DNA from: Natronospira elongata
Lineage (GTDB): Bacteria > Pseudomonadota > Gammaproteobacteria > Natronospirales > Natronospiraceae
Assembly (NCBI RefSeq): GCF_034931365.1
Contig: NZ_JAYGII010000002.1
Location: 1-64,000, forward strand
Direction: 5' to 3'
DNA length: 64,000 bases
Shown: positions 43,849 through 51,108 of the stretch, piece after piece
Layout: the number at the start of each line of letters is the position of its first letter
How positions within the stretch are numbered: the first letter of the stretch is position 1
Made by a program: the position numbers and the translations under genes
The notes under the pieces: generated by a model
What the model saw: only the letters and a program-made list of their open reading frames with translations
The model's database searches: none
Told to the model about the DNA's origin: nothing

Positions 43849-45117
43849 TTAGTCAGCTTTTTTCACAGTGGGCTGGTGATAGCGGTCGCGGGTAAGAATT
43901 GGTTCACGCCGCTCTGTCCACCACATCCAAATGATCGATACCAGGGTGAAGCCGAAACAGAGCATCCAGATGGTGGTGGTCACGCCGGTAAGATCGATCA
44001 GGGCGCCAAACATGATCGGGAGCAGGAAGCCGCCGATGCCGCCGGCGAGGCCTACCATGCCGGACACCAGGCCAAGGTTGCGGTCGTACTCGTCAGAGAG
44101 GTACTTGAAAACCGAGGCCTTGCCGAAACCCCACGCGATACCGACGATGAACAGCAGAGTCGTGAATAGCCATATGGGCAGTCCGAAGGAGAATTCGAGG
44201 AACTCACCATCCCGGGTTTGAATAGCGTACTCGGTGTAGGGGTAGGACATGAAGAAGAAGCAGATCAGGCTTGACCACATGCACCACCAGGTAACGGTGT
44301 GGGCACCGAATTTGTCGGAAAGCCAGCCGCCAAAGGAACGGATGACACCGGAAGGGAGCACAAAGATAGTGGCGATTAGCGCGGCAAGCTGAATGCCGAT
44401 GCCGTATTCCATCATGTAGTAACGGGTGAGATACAGGGAGACCCCCACATAGCCGCCGAAGACCACAGAGTAGTACTGGCAGTATTTCCAGACTTTGGCA
44501 TCGTTCAGGACCTTGATCTGTTCGCGCAGGGTCGGGGTTGACTTGTTTTTGTGCTCCGGATTGGAGTAGGTAAAGAACCAGAAAAGGATAGCGGTGATGA
44601 GCATGATGGCAGCATAGATATTGGCCACATGCTGCCAGCTCAAGACCACAATCACGGTGGGTGCTACGTATTTGGTGACCGCAGCGCCGGCATTACCGGC
44701 GCCGAAGATGCCCATGGCCGTTCCCTGCTGATGACGGGGAAACCATTTGGCGGTATAGCTGATGCCCACCGCAAAGGAACCGCCGGCCAGACCCACGAAG
44801 GCACCCAGGACCAGAAGCTGCCAGTATTCGGTGGCGAACTGCACGAGCCATATGGCTGGTACGGTGACCAGCATTAGAATGAAGAAAACCGGGCGACCAC
44901 CGAGTTTGTCAGTCCAGGCGCCAAGGGGGAGTCGCACCAGGGAGCCGATCAGGATGGGCACCGCGGTGAGAATCCCGAACTGGGTTTCGTTCAATCCCAG
45001 CTCATCGGCGATGGGCACGCCAATCTCGCCAAACATGGTCCAGACCATGAAACAGACGGTAAAGGCGATGGTATTGGCACTGAGAACCGAGTATTGCTTG
45101 AAGCGGGCCGAGGCCAT
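43849..45117 (-). CDS. narK1: Nitrate transporter NarK1
   Basis: A 422-residue MFS protein of the NarK/NasA type: FTVCFMVWTMFGEIGVPIADELGLNETQFGILTAVPILIGSLVRLPLGAWTDKLGGRPVFF, then FAVGISYTAKWFPRHQQGTAMGIFGAGNAGAAVTKYVAP. The ATG at 45115-45117 has AGGAG seven bases upstream. An FNR box sits 62 bases before this start with a -10 (TACAGT, 45151-45156) at the distance of a class II FNR promoter. It heads the operon that continues to narK2 44 bases later. Probably the nitrate importer of the pair. Confidence 0.88.
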   Translation of the reverse strand: MASARFKQYSVLSANTIAFTVCFMVWTMFGEIGVPIADELGLNETQFGILTAVPILIGSLVRLPLGAWTDKLGGRPVFFILMLVTVPAIWLVQFATEYWQLLVLGAFVGLAGGSFAVGISYTAKWFPRHQQGTAMGIFGAGNAGAAVTKYVAPTVIVVLSWQHVANIYAAIMLITAILFWFFTYSNPEHKNKSTPTLREQIKVLNDAKVWKYCQYYSVVFGGYVGVSLYLTRYYMMEYGIGIQLAALIATIFVLPSGVIRSFGGWLSDKFGAHTVTWWCMWSSLICFFFMSYPYTEYAIQTRDGEFLEFSFGLPIWLFTTLLFIVGIAWGFGKASVFKYLSDEYDRNLGLVSGMVGLAGGIGGFLLPIMFGALIDLTGVTTTIWMLCFGFTLVSIIWMWWTERREPILTRDRYHQPTVKKAD

Positions 45118-45150
45118 GTCTTGACTCCTGTTTTGATCGTTCTGGAGTGC

Positions 45151-45192
45151 ACTGTAAGAAAGGCGGGCAAGTGCAGCCTTGACCTGTATCAA
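45151..45192 (-). promoter_or_regulatory. FNR/DNR box and -10 of the narK1 promoter
   Basis: TTGACCTGTATCAA at 45179-45192 matches TTGAT-N4-ATCAA at nine of ten positions. A TACAGT -10 at 45151-45156 lies 32 bases from its centre, the spacing of class II FNR promoters (box at -41.5). Confidence 0.7.
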
Positions 45193-45280
45193 AGACGTAC
45201 AAGGTTTGATTAACGACAAGGAGGCACTAAACCTAGATCAAATTTCGGAGTGTGTTTTGTTGAGGCCGCAGGAACCCGCC

Positions 45281-45294
45281 TTGATCTTGATCAA
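45281..45294. promoter_or_regulatory. Consensus FNR/DNR box upstream of narK1
   Basis: TTGATCTTGATCAA is a perfect match to TTGAT-N4-ATCAA. It stands 164 bases before the narK1 start and just beyond the stop of the Dnr-like gene; no -10 is visible at class II spacing, so it may be an upstream site for the same promoter. Confidence 0.65.
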
Positions 45295-45323
45295 GGTCAA
45301 GCTTTCAGGGGGGGATTGTTGTT

Positions 45324-46010
45324 TCAGGTGAGGTCGTCGTAGGCGCAGAATTCGCGCAGGGCGGGGATATCGGAAAGGACAATCAGACGACCACGCGACT
45401 GGACACCGCTGCTTTGCAAGCGGGAAAAGGCGCGGGAAAGGTTCTCCGGGGTCATGCCAAGCCGCCGTGCAAGCATGCCTCGCTGTTCGGGCAGTTCGAT
45501 CTCATCGTGCTTGCGGTCTGTGTCGGCAAGGCTGAGAAGGTAGGATCCCAGCCGCTGCGGAGCGGACCGAAGTTTGAGATCTTTTACCTGGCGGATCATG
45601 AGTCGCCAGTGACGGCCCAGCTCCCGAGCAACAGCAAGGGATAGGCTCTGTTCCCGTTCCATCACCTCTCTGAAGCGGTTAGCCGGAATCATGAGGATTC
45701 TTGAATCCTCCACGGTCTTGGCCGACATCAGGAAAGGCAATTCAAGGATAACCGCGGGTATGATGAAGACGTCATCGGTCTGAAAGAATTCTACGACGGT
45801 TTCATCCTTGTGGTCTGAACTCCCCACGAGAGCAACCCGGCCTTCGAGAACTATGCTCAGGAAGCGGGCATCCTCACCCTGTCGAAAAAGGGTAGTGCCG
45901 GCGGGCAGCTCCAGTTCGAGCGAGTCCTCCAGTAGCTCGTTTCGAGCGCTCTCCGGGAGGGGGCCCAGGACAGGGTTTTTCTCGAGTTGCTCCAGGTCCG
46001 CCTTTTGCAT
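45324..46010 (-). CDS. Crp/Fnr-family regulator, Dnr-like
   Basis: A 228-residue regulator: cyclic-nucleotide-type beta-roll (ELPAGTTLFRQGEDARFLSIVLEGRVALVG), long helix, and C-terminal helix-turn-helix (LARRLGMTPENLSRAFSRLQSSGV). The recognition helix has E-N-L-S-R, the E-x-x-S-R set that reads the TTGAT half-site in FNR. There is no N-terminal cysteine cluster, so it is not an oxygen-sensing FNR but fits the Dnr/NnrR type that answers NO or heme. It lies six bases downstream of the DGC gene on the same strand, in an operon with an FNR box before it, and narK1 follows 206 bases later. Confidence 0.85.
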   Translation of the reverse strand: MQKADLEQLEKNPVLGPLPESARNELLEDSLELELPAGTTLFRQGEDARFLSIVLEGRVALVGSSDHKDETVVEFFQTDDVFIIPAVILELPFLMSAKTVEDSRILMIPANRFREVMEREQSLSLAVARELGRHWRLMIRQVKDLKLRSAPQRLGSYLLSLADTDRKHDEIELPEQRGMLARRLGMTPENLSRAFSRLQSSGVQSRGRLIVLSDIPALREFCAYDDLT

Positions 46011-46016
46011 TGCCTT

Positions 46017-46397
46017 TTAGTCTCCCAACTGACGGGCCAGGCTGGCCATCTCGGAATATAGTCTACTGGCATCGACGGGATCAAAATCTTTTCCGTAACG
46101 CTTCTTGACCCCGAATTCTGACAGTACCACATGTTTTGACGGTGACACGTCCCGTGTCTCGAGGCAGGCCTTGGTGCATGCCAGAGGGCAGCCATCAATC
46201 GCCAGAATGGGACGGCCTGCTTGAGCTGTCTTCACCAGCTTGGGCACATTGCCTCCGACCCCGGCAATACAAGACATTTCCGCCTCGCCAGCCCGGTCCA
46301 GGCGTAGGGCCAGCTCATTGGACAGCTGGGCAGCACTGGAGCAGCCGGAACAGGAATAGACCAGTGGCAGCTCCCCTTTGTGACGGCCGTGACTCAT
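46017..46397 (-). CDS. DGC-domain putative zinc-binding protein
   Basis: A 126-residue cytoplasmic protein of the DGC family (named for the Asp-Gly-Cys motif), seen as AIDGCPLACTKACLE near residue 70. An N-terminal YSCSGCSSAAQLSNELALRLD adds a CxxC pair and EMSCIAGVGG another cysteine. The family is said to bind zinc, but no function is proven to my knowledge. It overlaps the hemerythrin gene by four bases and precedes the Dnr-like regulator by six, so it belongs to a small anaerobic operon. Confidence 0.82.
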   Translation of the reverse strand: MSHGRHKGELPLVYSCSGCSSAAQLSNELALRLDRAGEAEMSCIAGVGGNVPKLVKTAQAGRPILAIDGCPLACTKACLETRDVSPSKHVVLSEFGVKKRYGKDFDPVDASRLYSEMASLARQLGD

Positions 46398-46846
46398 GAG
46401 GCCTCCCGCTGATCGTGGGCGAGGAGGCGATCCAGTCCGGAGCGAATCCGCTGGGCGGATTCCTCATCCATCAGCTTCTCCAGGATGGGGAATGCCTCTC
46501 GCTCCTCTCGCCGTACATGGTCGATAAGCACATGGCCCAGTGCGTCCAGGCGAACCCGGTCCTGCCTGGAAGGGTCCTCCAGGACGACTCGCATGGCGTC
46601 GTGTTCCCGGTCAAGTTGCTCTACCAGCTCGTGTTGCCCCAGGCCTCTCAGCAGCGGGAAGATAACATCTTCCTCGGCTCGAAAATGGGCTGCCATCTCT
46701 TCATGCCAGAAGCGACTGAGCTGTCGCCAGACTTCGGAAATATTCCGTTCCACCCGGCTCGATGCTGCCTGTTTCGCATCACGGGCAAGTTTGAGGGCCA
46801 CATTGTGTTCCCGGGAAAGGGGTCTCAGTTCAGGACTTCTTTTCAT
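46394..46846 (-). CDS. Hemerythrin-domain protein
   Basis: A 150-residue four-helix protein with diiron ligands at the hemerythrin spacing: SREHNVALKL, FWHEEMAAHFRAEEDVIFPLL (H-x3-E, H-x3-E), LDREHDAMRVVL and LIDHVRREEREAFPILE. Such proteins store or sense O2 or NO, or repair iron centres. The ATG at 46844-46846 has AAGG just upstream; an ATG ten codons earlier is in frame but poorly placed. It heads the operon with the DGC and Dnr-like genes, under a consensus FNR box 78 bases upstream. Confidence 0.86.
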   Translation of the reverse strand: MKRSPELRPLSREHNVALKLARDAKQAASSRVERNISEVWRQLSRFWHEEMAAHFRAEEDVIFPLLRGLGQHELVEQLDREHDAMRVVLEDPSRQDRVRLDALGHVLIDHVRREEREAFPILEKLMDEESAQRIRSGLDRLLAHDQREAS

Positions 46847-46895
46847 CCAGCCTTGCGCTCCTGCTGTTGCCAGCATTGTGTTTCCCAGCTTCCCA

Positions 46896-46937
46896 ATACT
46901 AGTGTGATTACCGAGCGGCCGACTTGATATGTATCAA
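46896..46937 (-). promoter_or_regulatory. Consensus FNR/DNR box between hemerythrin operon and ubiT
   Basis: TTGATATGTATCAA at 46924-46937 matches the consensus fully. On the minus strand a TAGTAT -10 (46896-46901) lies 32 bases from its centre, which fits a class II promoter for the hemerythrin operon. It is also 104 bases before ubiT on the plus strand and may act on both. Confidence 0.7.
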
Positions 46938-47041
46938 TGAACCAGTGGTCCTCTGTGGCCAGACTGAGGGACTGAGGATGCCGGCCTTTTATCCACGGGC
47001 CGAGGATTTGGGTTTCTTTTTGCCTCTTGGGTGCGGTCTCC

Positions 47042-47518
47042 ATGAAACAGATAAGGTCCATACGTTCCCCCGTTGGGGGCAGGTCACTGAGCAGTCTGCT
47101 CGCGATCCCTGCCCGATTTACACCATTGCGTTGCCAGGCCCTGTTGGTGGAGCCACTGCTCCAGCAGGTTTTCGCCGATCGAATCGAGGATGGAGATCTG
47201 GATTTCCTCAGTCGGGAGGTCGTGGAAATCGCCATTACGGATATTGGCCTGCACTGGTTCCTGACTCTCGAAGATGGGCGCCTCAGATTGATTCCCCGGG
47301 GCCGACCCGCGGTAACGGTGGCTGGCGGCTTGCCCGAGTTCCTGCTACTGGCCAGTCGAAGAGAAGATCCGGATACCTTGTTCTTCGAACGTCGTATCAC
47401 CGTGGAGGGGGATACTGAACTGGGTTTGCTGGTCAAGAATCTGCTTGACTCCATAGAACTGACTGCTCTGCCGCCCCTGCTAAGGCGTGCCGTGGAAGCA
47501 GGGGCGTCCTGGGCTTAG
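47042..47518 (+). CDS. ubiT: O2-independent ubiquinone biosynthesis factor UbiT
   Basis: A 158-residue SCP2-domain protein. The family core is IGLHWFLTLEDGRLRLIPRGRPAVTVAGGLPEFLLLASRREDPDTLFFERRITVEGDTELGLLVKNLLD. UbiT binds ubiquinone intermediates in the anaerobic pathway worked out in E. coli and Pseudomonas aeruginosa. ubiU and ubiV follow downstream on the other strand. The ATG at 47042 was chosen over a TTG five codons earlier. The chorismate mutase gene begins two bases after the stop. Confidence 0.88.
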   Translation: MKQIRSIRSPVGGRSLSSLLAIPARFTPLRCQALLVEPLLQQVFADRIEDGDLDFLSREVVEIAITDIGLHWFLTLEDGRLRLIPRGRPAVTVAGGLPEFLLLASRREDPDTLFFERRITVEGDTELGLLVKNLLDSIELTALPPLLRRAVEAGASWA

Positions 47519-47520
47519 CG

Positions 47521-47841
47521 ATGGACGCCGCTGCTGGTCTGTCTCGAAGCCGGAAAGCCATCGATGAAATAGACCGGGAGATCCTTCAACTGCTGGCCCG
47601 GCGGACAGAAATCGTCAGTGACCTGGCCGTTTACAAGCAAGCCTTGGGTCTACCCGTTCGTGTGCCGGAGCGAGAGCTGGAGAAAACGTCTGGTTTTCGT
47701 CAGCAGGCTGCAGCCCTTGGCCTGGACCGTGATTGGGCGGAACAGTTTCTGCGCATGATCATGGGGGCTTCTCGTCAGCTCCAGAGCCGTCATTTGCTCA
47801 GATGCCACCCACACAACAGCTTCAAGGGCAGCGCAAGGTAA
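47521..47841 (+). CDS. AroQ-class chorismate mutase coupled to ubiT
   Basis: A 106-residue AroQ-fold protein. Aligned without gaps to the E. coli chorismate mutase domain, it keeps Arg11, Arg28, Lys39, Arg51, Glu52, Ser84 and Gln88 at the same numbers, while Asp48 is Val (PVRVPERE). Chorismate mutase makes prephenate for Phe and Tyr; the related PchB fold makes salicylate from isochorismate. The basic tail after residue 90 is extra. Two bases separate it from ubiT, so the two are translated together, which suggests a link to ubiquinone, whose ring also comes from chorismate. That link is inference. Confidence 0.85.
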   Translation: MDAAAGLSRSRKAIDEIDREILQLLARRTEIVSDLAVYKQALGLPVRVPERELEKTSGFRQQAAALGLDRDWAEQFLRMIMGASRQLQSRHLLRCHPHNSFKGSAR

Positions 47842-47851
47842 TCAGAGGGTT

Positions 47852-48730
47852 CTACGCTGTAACGCTTTCCAGCATGCCGGGCTCTTCCATCCAGTAGCCA
47901 TCCGCAGGTGGTGCGATCAGCCATTCCCGCTCCAATTGCATTGGTGCCGAGCCGGCAATGGCCTCGGCCCAGCGATGGACAATTTTGTTCATGTCCCGGG
48001 ACTGAGGACTGAGCCGGACCGTGTTCACACCCATGCGATTCATGATCGGCAGGTGTCGGATCAGGTTCACGCAGTGATGGGACTGGGTCTGGATGCCATT
48101 GATGACAAGGAAGTCTTCACCTTCCTGAGTTTTCATGGCTAGTCCATCCGGGTAGGCTTTGCATACAAAACCACAGTCATCCTTGGGTCGGTTTTGGGCG
48201 CGAGCCGCGAAACAGCGGGCCGACCAGGCCAATGGCATGCGGCCAAAGGCAAAGACTTCCGTTTCGATCCCAAGGTCTGCCGAAAGCAGCGCCTGCAACT
48301 GCCGGGCGGGCATCTCCAGGGGCGGGACCCAGGCAAACATGCCGGCACGCTTGAGCACATCAATGGCCGGGCGATTGTAGAGGTTGAGACTGCTACCGCC
48401 GACGAAGGCCAGCCCCTTTTCCTCGGCGACCGACACGGCTGAATAATCATTCGCCTCGATTTGCAGGCCACGATCACAGAGGCGCTTCAAGGCGCCGGCT
48501 TCGGAACGAGCCTCGATCAGGGTGAGTGAAGAGAGCAGAACTTCCTTGCCCGCATCAATCAGCGCCGCGCCGATCTCCAGCCAATCATCCGCCCGTAACT
48601 CCCGACGCTTGGAACAGACGGTTTCGCCGAGATAAACCCGATCCACCGGCCAGTCCCGGACCTGCTGATAGAAATCCAGCACCTCATTACGCGGCCAAAA
48701 ATACAACACCGGCCCCAAACTGATACGCAT
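47852..48730 (-). CDS. ubiV: O2-independent ubiquinone hydroxylation protein UbiV
   Basis: A 292-residue U32-family protein. The four cysteines that hold the [4Fe-4S] cluster are present: Cys39 (GETVCSKRR) and the group CFAARAQNRPKDDCGFVCKAYPDG. With UbiU it hydroxylates the ubiquinone ring without O2 using prephenate as oxygen donor, a role shown in E. coli. An AGGAG and AAGG precede the ATG. It is convergent with the chorismate mutase gene, ten bases between stops, and lies 69 bases after ubiU. Confidence 0.93.
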   Translation of the reverse strand: MRISLGPVLYFWPRNEVLDFYQQVRDWPVDRVYLGETVCSKRRELRADDWLEIGAALIDAGKEVLLSSLTLIEARSEAGALKRLCDRGLQIEANDYSAVSVAEEKGLAFVGGSSLNLYNRPAIDVLKRAGMFAWVPPLEMPARQLQALLSADLGIETEVFAFGRMPLAWSARCFAARAQNRPKDDCGFVCKAYPDGLAMKTQEGEDFLVINGIQTQSHHCVNLIRHLPIMNRMGVNTVRLSPQSRDMNKIVHRWAEAIAGSAPMQLEREWLIAPPADGYWMEEPGMLESVTA

Positions 48731-48799
48731 CCTTAACTCTCCTGAATCAAGCTATCCCGGTCACCGATGCCCTTGAATCATCTCGGCGCTCGTAGCGCT

Positions 48800-49795
48800 C
48801 TATTGCCATGTCCTTGCATAAGCCCCCAGCGTCGTCTGACTGCCTTCCGACAGCCGGGAGAGGGTCGCTTGGCCTTCGGCATCGGGCTGGTAGCGGGCCG
48901 GGTTCCGGTCCACCGCATCCAGCAGACGGCGCCAGACGCGAGTGACCGCCGCCACATAGGCGGGACTGCGTTGTCGGCCTTCGATTTTCACTGCCGAAAT
49001 CCCCATGGCTTTCAATTCCGGTAGCAGCTCGGCGGTATTCAGGCTGGTGGGTGCTTCAAGGGCGTGGTGGCGGTGGCCCTCGGTGTAAAAGCGTCCCTTG
49101 CAGAGTGTCGGGTAGCCTGCCCGCTCCTGGGGCTGGAAACGATCAATCAACTTGCCATTGAGACGGGATTCCAGTATCTCGCCTTTCTCCTCCCAGCGAA
49201 CGTGAGAGGCCGGTGAGCAGACCCCGGCGGTATTGGGGGACTGACCGGTGACATAGGACGACAGCTGGCAGCGCCCCTCGGCCATGATGCAGAGACTGCC
49301 GAAGGCAAAGACCTCAAGCTCGACGGGACTGTCTTCGGCGAGGGCACGCACCTGCTGGACAGCAAGTACCCGTGGCAGAACAGCCCGGCGGATACCGAAA
49401 TGGCGGTAATAGAAGTCCAGGGCTTCTCGTGTGGTTGCCGATGCCTGGACCGAGAGATGACGGGGCAGGTCGGGATGTTGTCGCGCGGCGTAATCCAGTA
49501 CCCCGGTATCCGCCATGATGAGTGCATCAGCGCCCAGGTCCGCGGCCTGGTCCACGGCCGACTGCCAGCGCTCGACGCCGTCGGCGTGGGCATAGGTGTT
49601 GATGGCCATGTAGACCGAGGCGCCACGGTCATGGGCATAGCGCACCGCCTCGGCGATACGTTTGGGCGTGAAATTGAGGCCGGCAAAATGGCGGGCGTTG
49701 GTGGCGTCCTTCAGGCCCAGATAGACCACATCAGCGCCTTCATCCACCGCGGACTTCAGGGCGGGCAAGCTACCCGCCGGACAGACCAGGTCCAT
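48800..49795 (-). CDS. ubiU: O2-independent ubiquinone hydroxylation protein UbiU
   Basis: A 331-residue U32-family protein: LVCPAGSLPALKSAVDEGADVVYLGLKDATNARHFAGLNF at the start, then cluster cysteines in FGSLCIMAEGRCQLSSY, TAGVCSPASH and PTLCKGRF. It is the partner of UbiV. GGAGG lies five bases before the ATG. An FNR box stands 60 to 73 bases upstream. The neighbouring ubiV, ubiT and nar genes make a functional set for nitrate respiration. Confidence 0.94.
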   Translation of the reverse strand: MDLVCPAGSLPALKSAVDEGADVVYLGLKDATNARHFAGLNFTPKRIAEAVRYAHDRGASVYMAINTYAHADGVERWQSAVDQAADLGADALIMADTGVLDYAARQHPDLPRHLSVQASATTREALDFYYRHFGIRRAVLPRVLAVQQVRALAEDSPVELEVFAFGSLCIMAEGRCQLSSYVTGQSPNTAGVCSPASHVRWEEKGEILESRLNGKLIDRFQPQERAGYPTLCKGRFYTEGHRHHALEAPTSLNTAELLPELKAMGISAVKIEGRQRSPAYVAAVTRVWRRLLDAVDRNPARYQPDAEGQATLSRLSEGSQTTLGAYARTWQ

Positions 49796-49854
49796 GACAG
49801 CCTCCGGTATCGGAACAGAAACCGGAGCTTACGAGGGGCGGGTCGGGTCAGTCC

Positions 49855-49868
49855 TTGACCCTCATCAA
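49855..49868. promoter_or_regulatory. Near-consensus FNR/DNR box upstream of ubiU
   Basis: TTGACCCTCATCAA matches TTGAT-N4-ATCAA at nine of ten positions. A weak -10 (TAAGCT, complement of 49826-49831) lies 33 bases from its centre in the ubiU direction. Confidence 0.6.
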
Positions 49869-49900
49869 GGCAGGCCTCGCGCAGCAATCACAAAGGAACC

Positions 49901-49923
49901 GTAGGAGCGGATTCATCCGCGAT
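49901..49923. repeat. REP-like palindrome, single copy
   Basis: One copy of the unit with core GGAGCGGATTCATCCGC between ubiU and fabA, without an inverted partner; a heptad-repeat hairpin follows 15 bases later. Confidence 0.7.
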
Positions 49924-49937
49924 TGGCGGTCAGAATC

Positions 49938-50034
49938 GAGTGCTGAGTGCTGAGTGCTGAGTGCTGAGTGCTGAGGCGGGGAATGTCGCTCCCGCCGGGA
50001 GTTACTCAGTACTCAGCACCCAGCACTCAGTACT
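49938..50034. repeat. GAGTGCT heptad array with inverted arm (large hairpin)
   Basis: Five exact tandem copies of GAGTGCT (49938-49972) are followed by an inverted, slightly diverged arm (50004-50034). The two pair over 31 bases with three mismatches, two of which would be G-U in RNA. The hairpin begins five bases past the fabA stop codon and may end or protect that message. Confidence 0.75.
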
Positions 50035-50038
50035 AAAT

Positions 50039-50554
50039 TCAGACCTCGTCGGCGCCGAACAGCCCCACGCGGAGGTTCTTGGCGGTATAGATGACTTCAC
50101 CGTCCACGCTCATCTGGCCATCGGCGATGGCCATCTTGAGGCCACGGCGAATTACTCGCTTCATGTCGATGCGGTATTCGACCTGCTTCGCCTCGGGCAT
50201 CACCTGGCCGGTGAACTTCACCTCACCCACGCCAAGGGCACGGCCCCGACCGGGGTTGCCTTCCCAGACCAGATAAAAGCCCACCAGCTGCCACAGGGCG
50301 TCCAGGCCGAGGCAGCCGGGCATGACCGGGTCGTCCTTGAAGTGGCATTGGAAGAACCAGAGGTCCGGTTTGATGTTCAGGGTCGCGCGGATGATGCCCT
50401 TGCCATATTCCCCGCCCTCGTCACGGATCTCGTCGATCCGGTCGAACATGAGCATGGGCGGAAGGGGGAGGCGGCCGTTGCCCGGCCCGAACATTTTTCC
50501 TTCAGCACATTCAATGAGCTGGTCGTAATCAAGACTATTGGGGCGATTGCTCAT
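50039..50554 (-). CDS. fabA: 3-hydroxydecanoyl-ACP dehydratase/isomerase FabA
   Basis: A 171-residue FabA. Catalytic residues are in QCHFKDDPVMPGCLGLDALWQLVGFYL: His of CHFKDDPVMPG and Asp of LGLDALWQ. It introduces the cis double bond in unsaturated fatty acids. I use the ATG at 50552-50554, which gives a length one short of E. coli FabA (172); an ATG three codons earlier is possible. No fabB follows here, which is unusual for some relatives. The heptad hairpin lies directly downstream. Confidence 0.95.
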   Translation of the reverse strand: MSNRPNSLDYDQLIECAEGKMFGPGNGRLPLPPMLMFDRIDEIRDEGGEYGKGIIRATLNIKPDLWFFQCHFKDDPVMPGCLGLDALWQLVGFYLVWEGNPGRGRALGVGEVKFTGQVMPEAKQVEYRIDMKRVIRRGLKMAIADGQMSVDGEVIYTAKNLRVGLFGADEV

Positions 50555-50671
50555 GGGTCTCACTCTTAATTAGGGCGGCGGCTATGGTCGCCAAATCTGG
50601 CCACCGCGTCAATTCCGGCTGGCCTTGATGAAGATCATGGTTCCCTGGGTGGCCAGGGCCCAGACTCGGCC

Positions 50672-51076
50672 TCAGCGCTTGTCGTAGGCCGTGGTGGCGT
50701 CTGCCAGCGTCATTTCATCCAGGTGGCTGAGGAAATGCTGCATGGCTTCCGCCAATGCATTACGCAGGCGACAGCGATCCAGCAGGGGGCATCTGGGCTC
50801 GGTGCAATTGACCGGCTGCAGTACCGGTTCGAATTCTCGCACGATTCGGCCGATCCGGATCTCCTCCGGCCGCCGGGCCAGCACCAGGCCACCATTGCGT
50901 CCGCGCACGCTGGTGACATGTCCCAGGTGATTGAGCCGCGCCACGATTTTGCGCAGGTGATGCCAGGAAACGGACAGCTCCCGGGCAGCAGTACTGGCGG
51001 ACAGTCGCTCACCGGGTCGCTCGGCGAGCAGCATGAGCAGTCGCAGGGCGAAATCGGTCTGTTTGGTCAGTTGCAT
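50672..51076 (-). CDS. nsrR: NO-sensing Rrf2-family repressor NsrR
   Basis: A 134-residue Rrf2 protein with a winged helix (LSVSWHHLRKIVARLNHLGHVTSVRGRNGGLVLAR). Cys91, Cys96 and Cys102 (VNCTEPRCPLLDRC) and Asp8 (QTDF) match by position the cluster ligands of NsrR, which loses repression when NO destroys its iron-sulfur cluster. It is divergent from nnrS with only 32 bases between the two start codons, so both probably share one operator and NsrR is likely to regulate itself and nnrS. Confidence 0.9.
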   Translation of the reverse strand: MQLTKQTDFALRLLMLLAERPGERLSASTAARELSVSWHHLRKIVARLNHLGHVTSVRGRNGGLVLARRPEEIRIGRIVREFEPVLQPVNCTEPRCPLLDRCRLRNALAEAMQHFLSHLDEMTLADATTAYDKR

Positions 51077-51090
51077 TTGGATTCCTACTT
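51068..51090. promoter_or_regulatory. Candidate NsrR operator
   Basis: CAGTTGCATTT matches the NsrR half-site AAGATGYATTT at nine of eleven positions, with a weak second half (about six of eleven) after a one-base gap. It overlaps the nsrR start codon, so coding constraint explains part of the match. Confidence 0.3.
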
Positions 51091-51108
51091 GGGTTGAGGA
51101 AACAGCCT

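Noticed and set aside
49938..50034. CRISPR-like array
   Set aside because: Units are seven bases and directly abut, with no spacers and no cas genes nearby.
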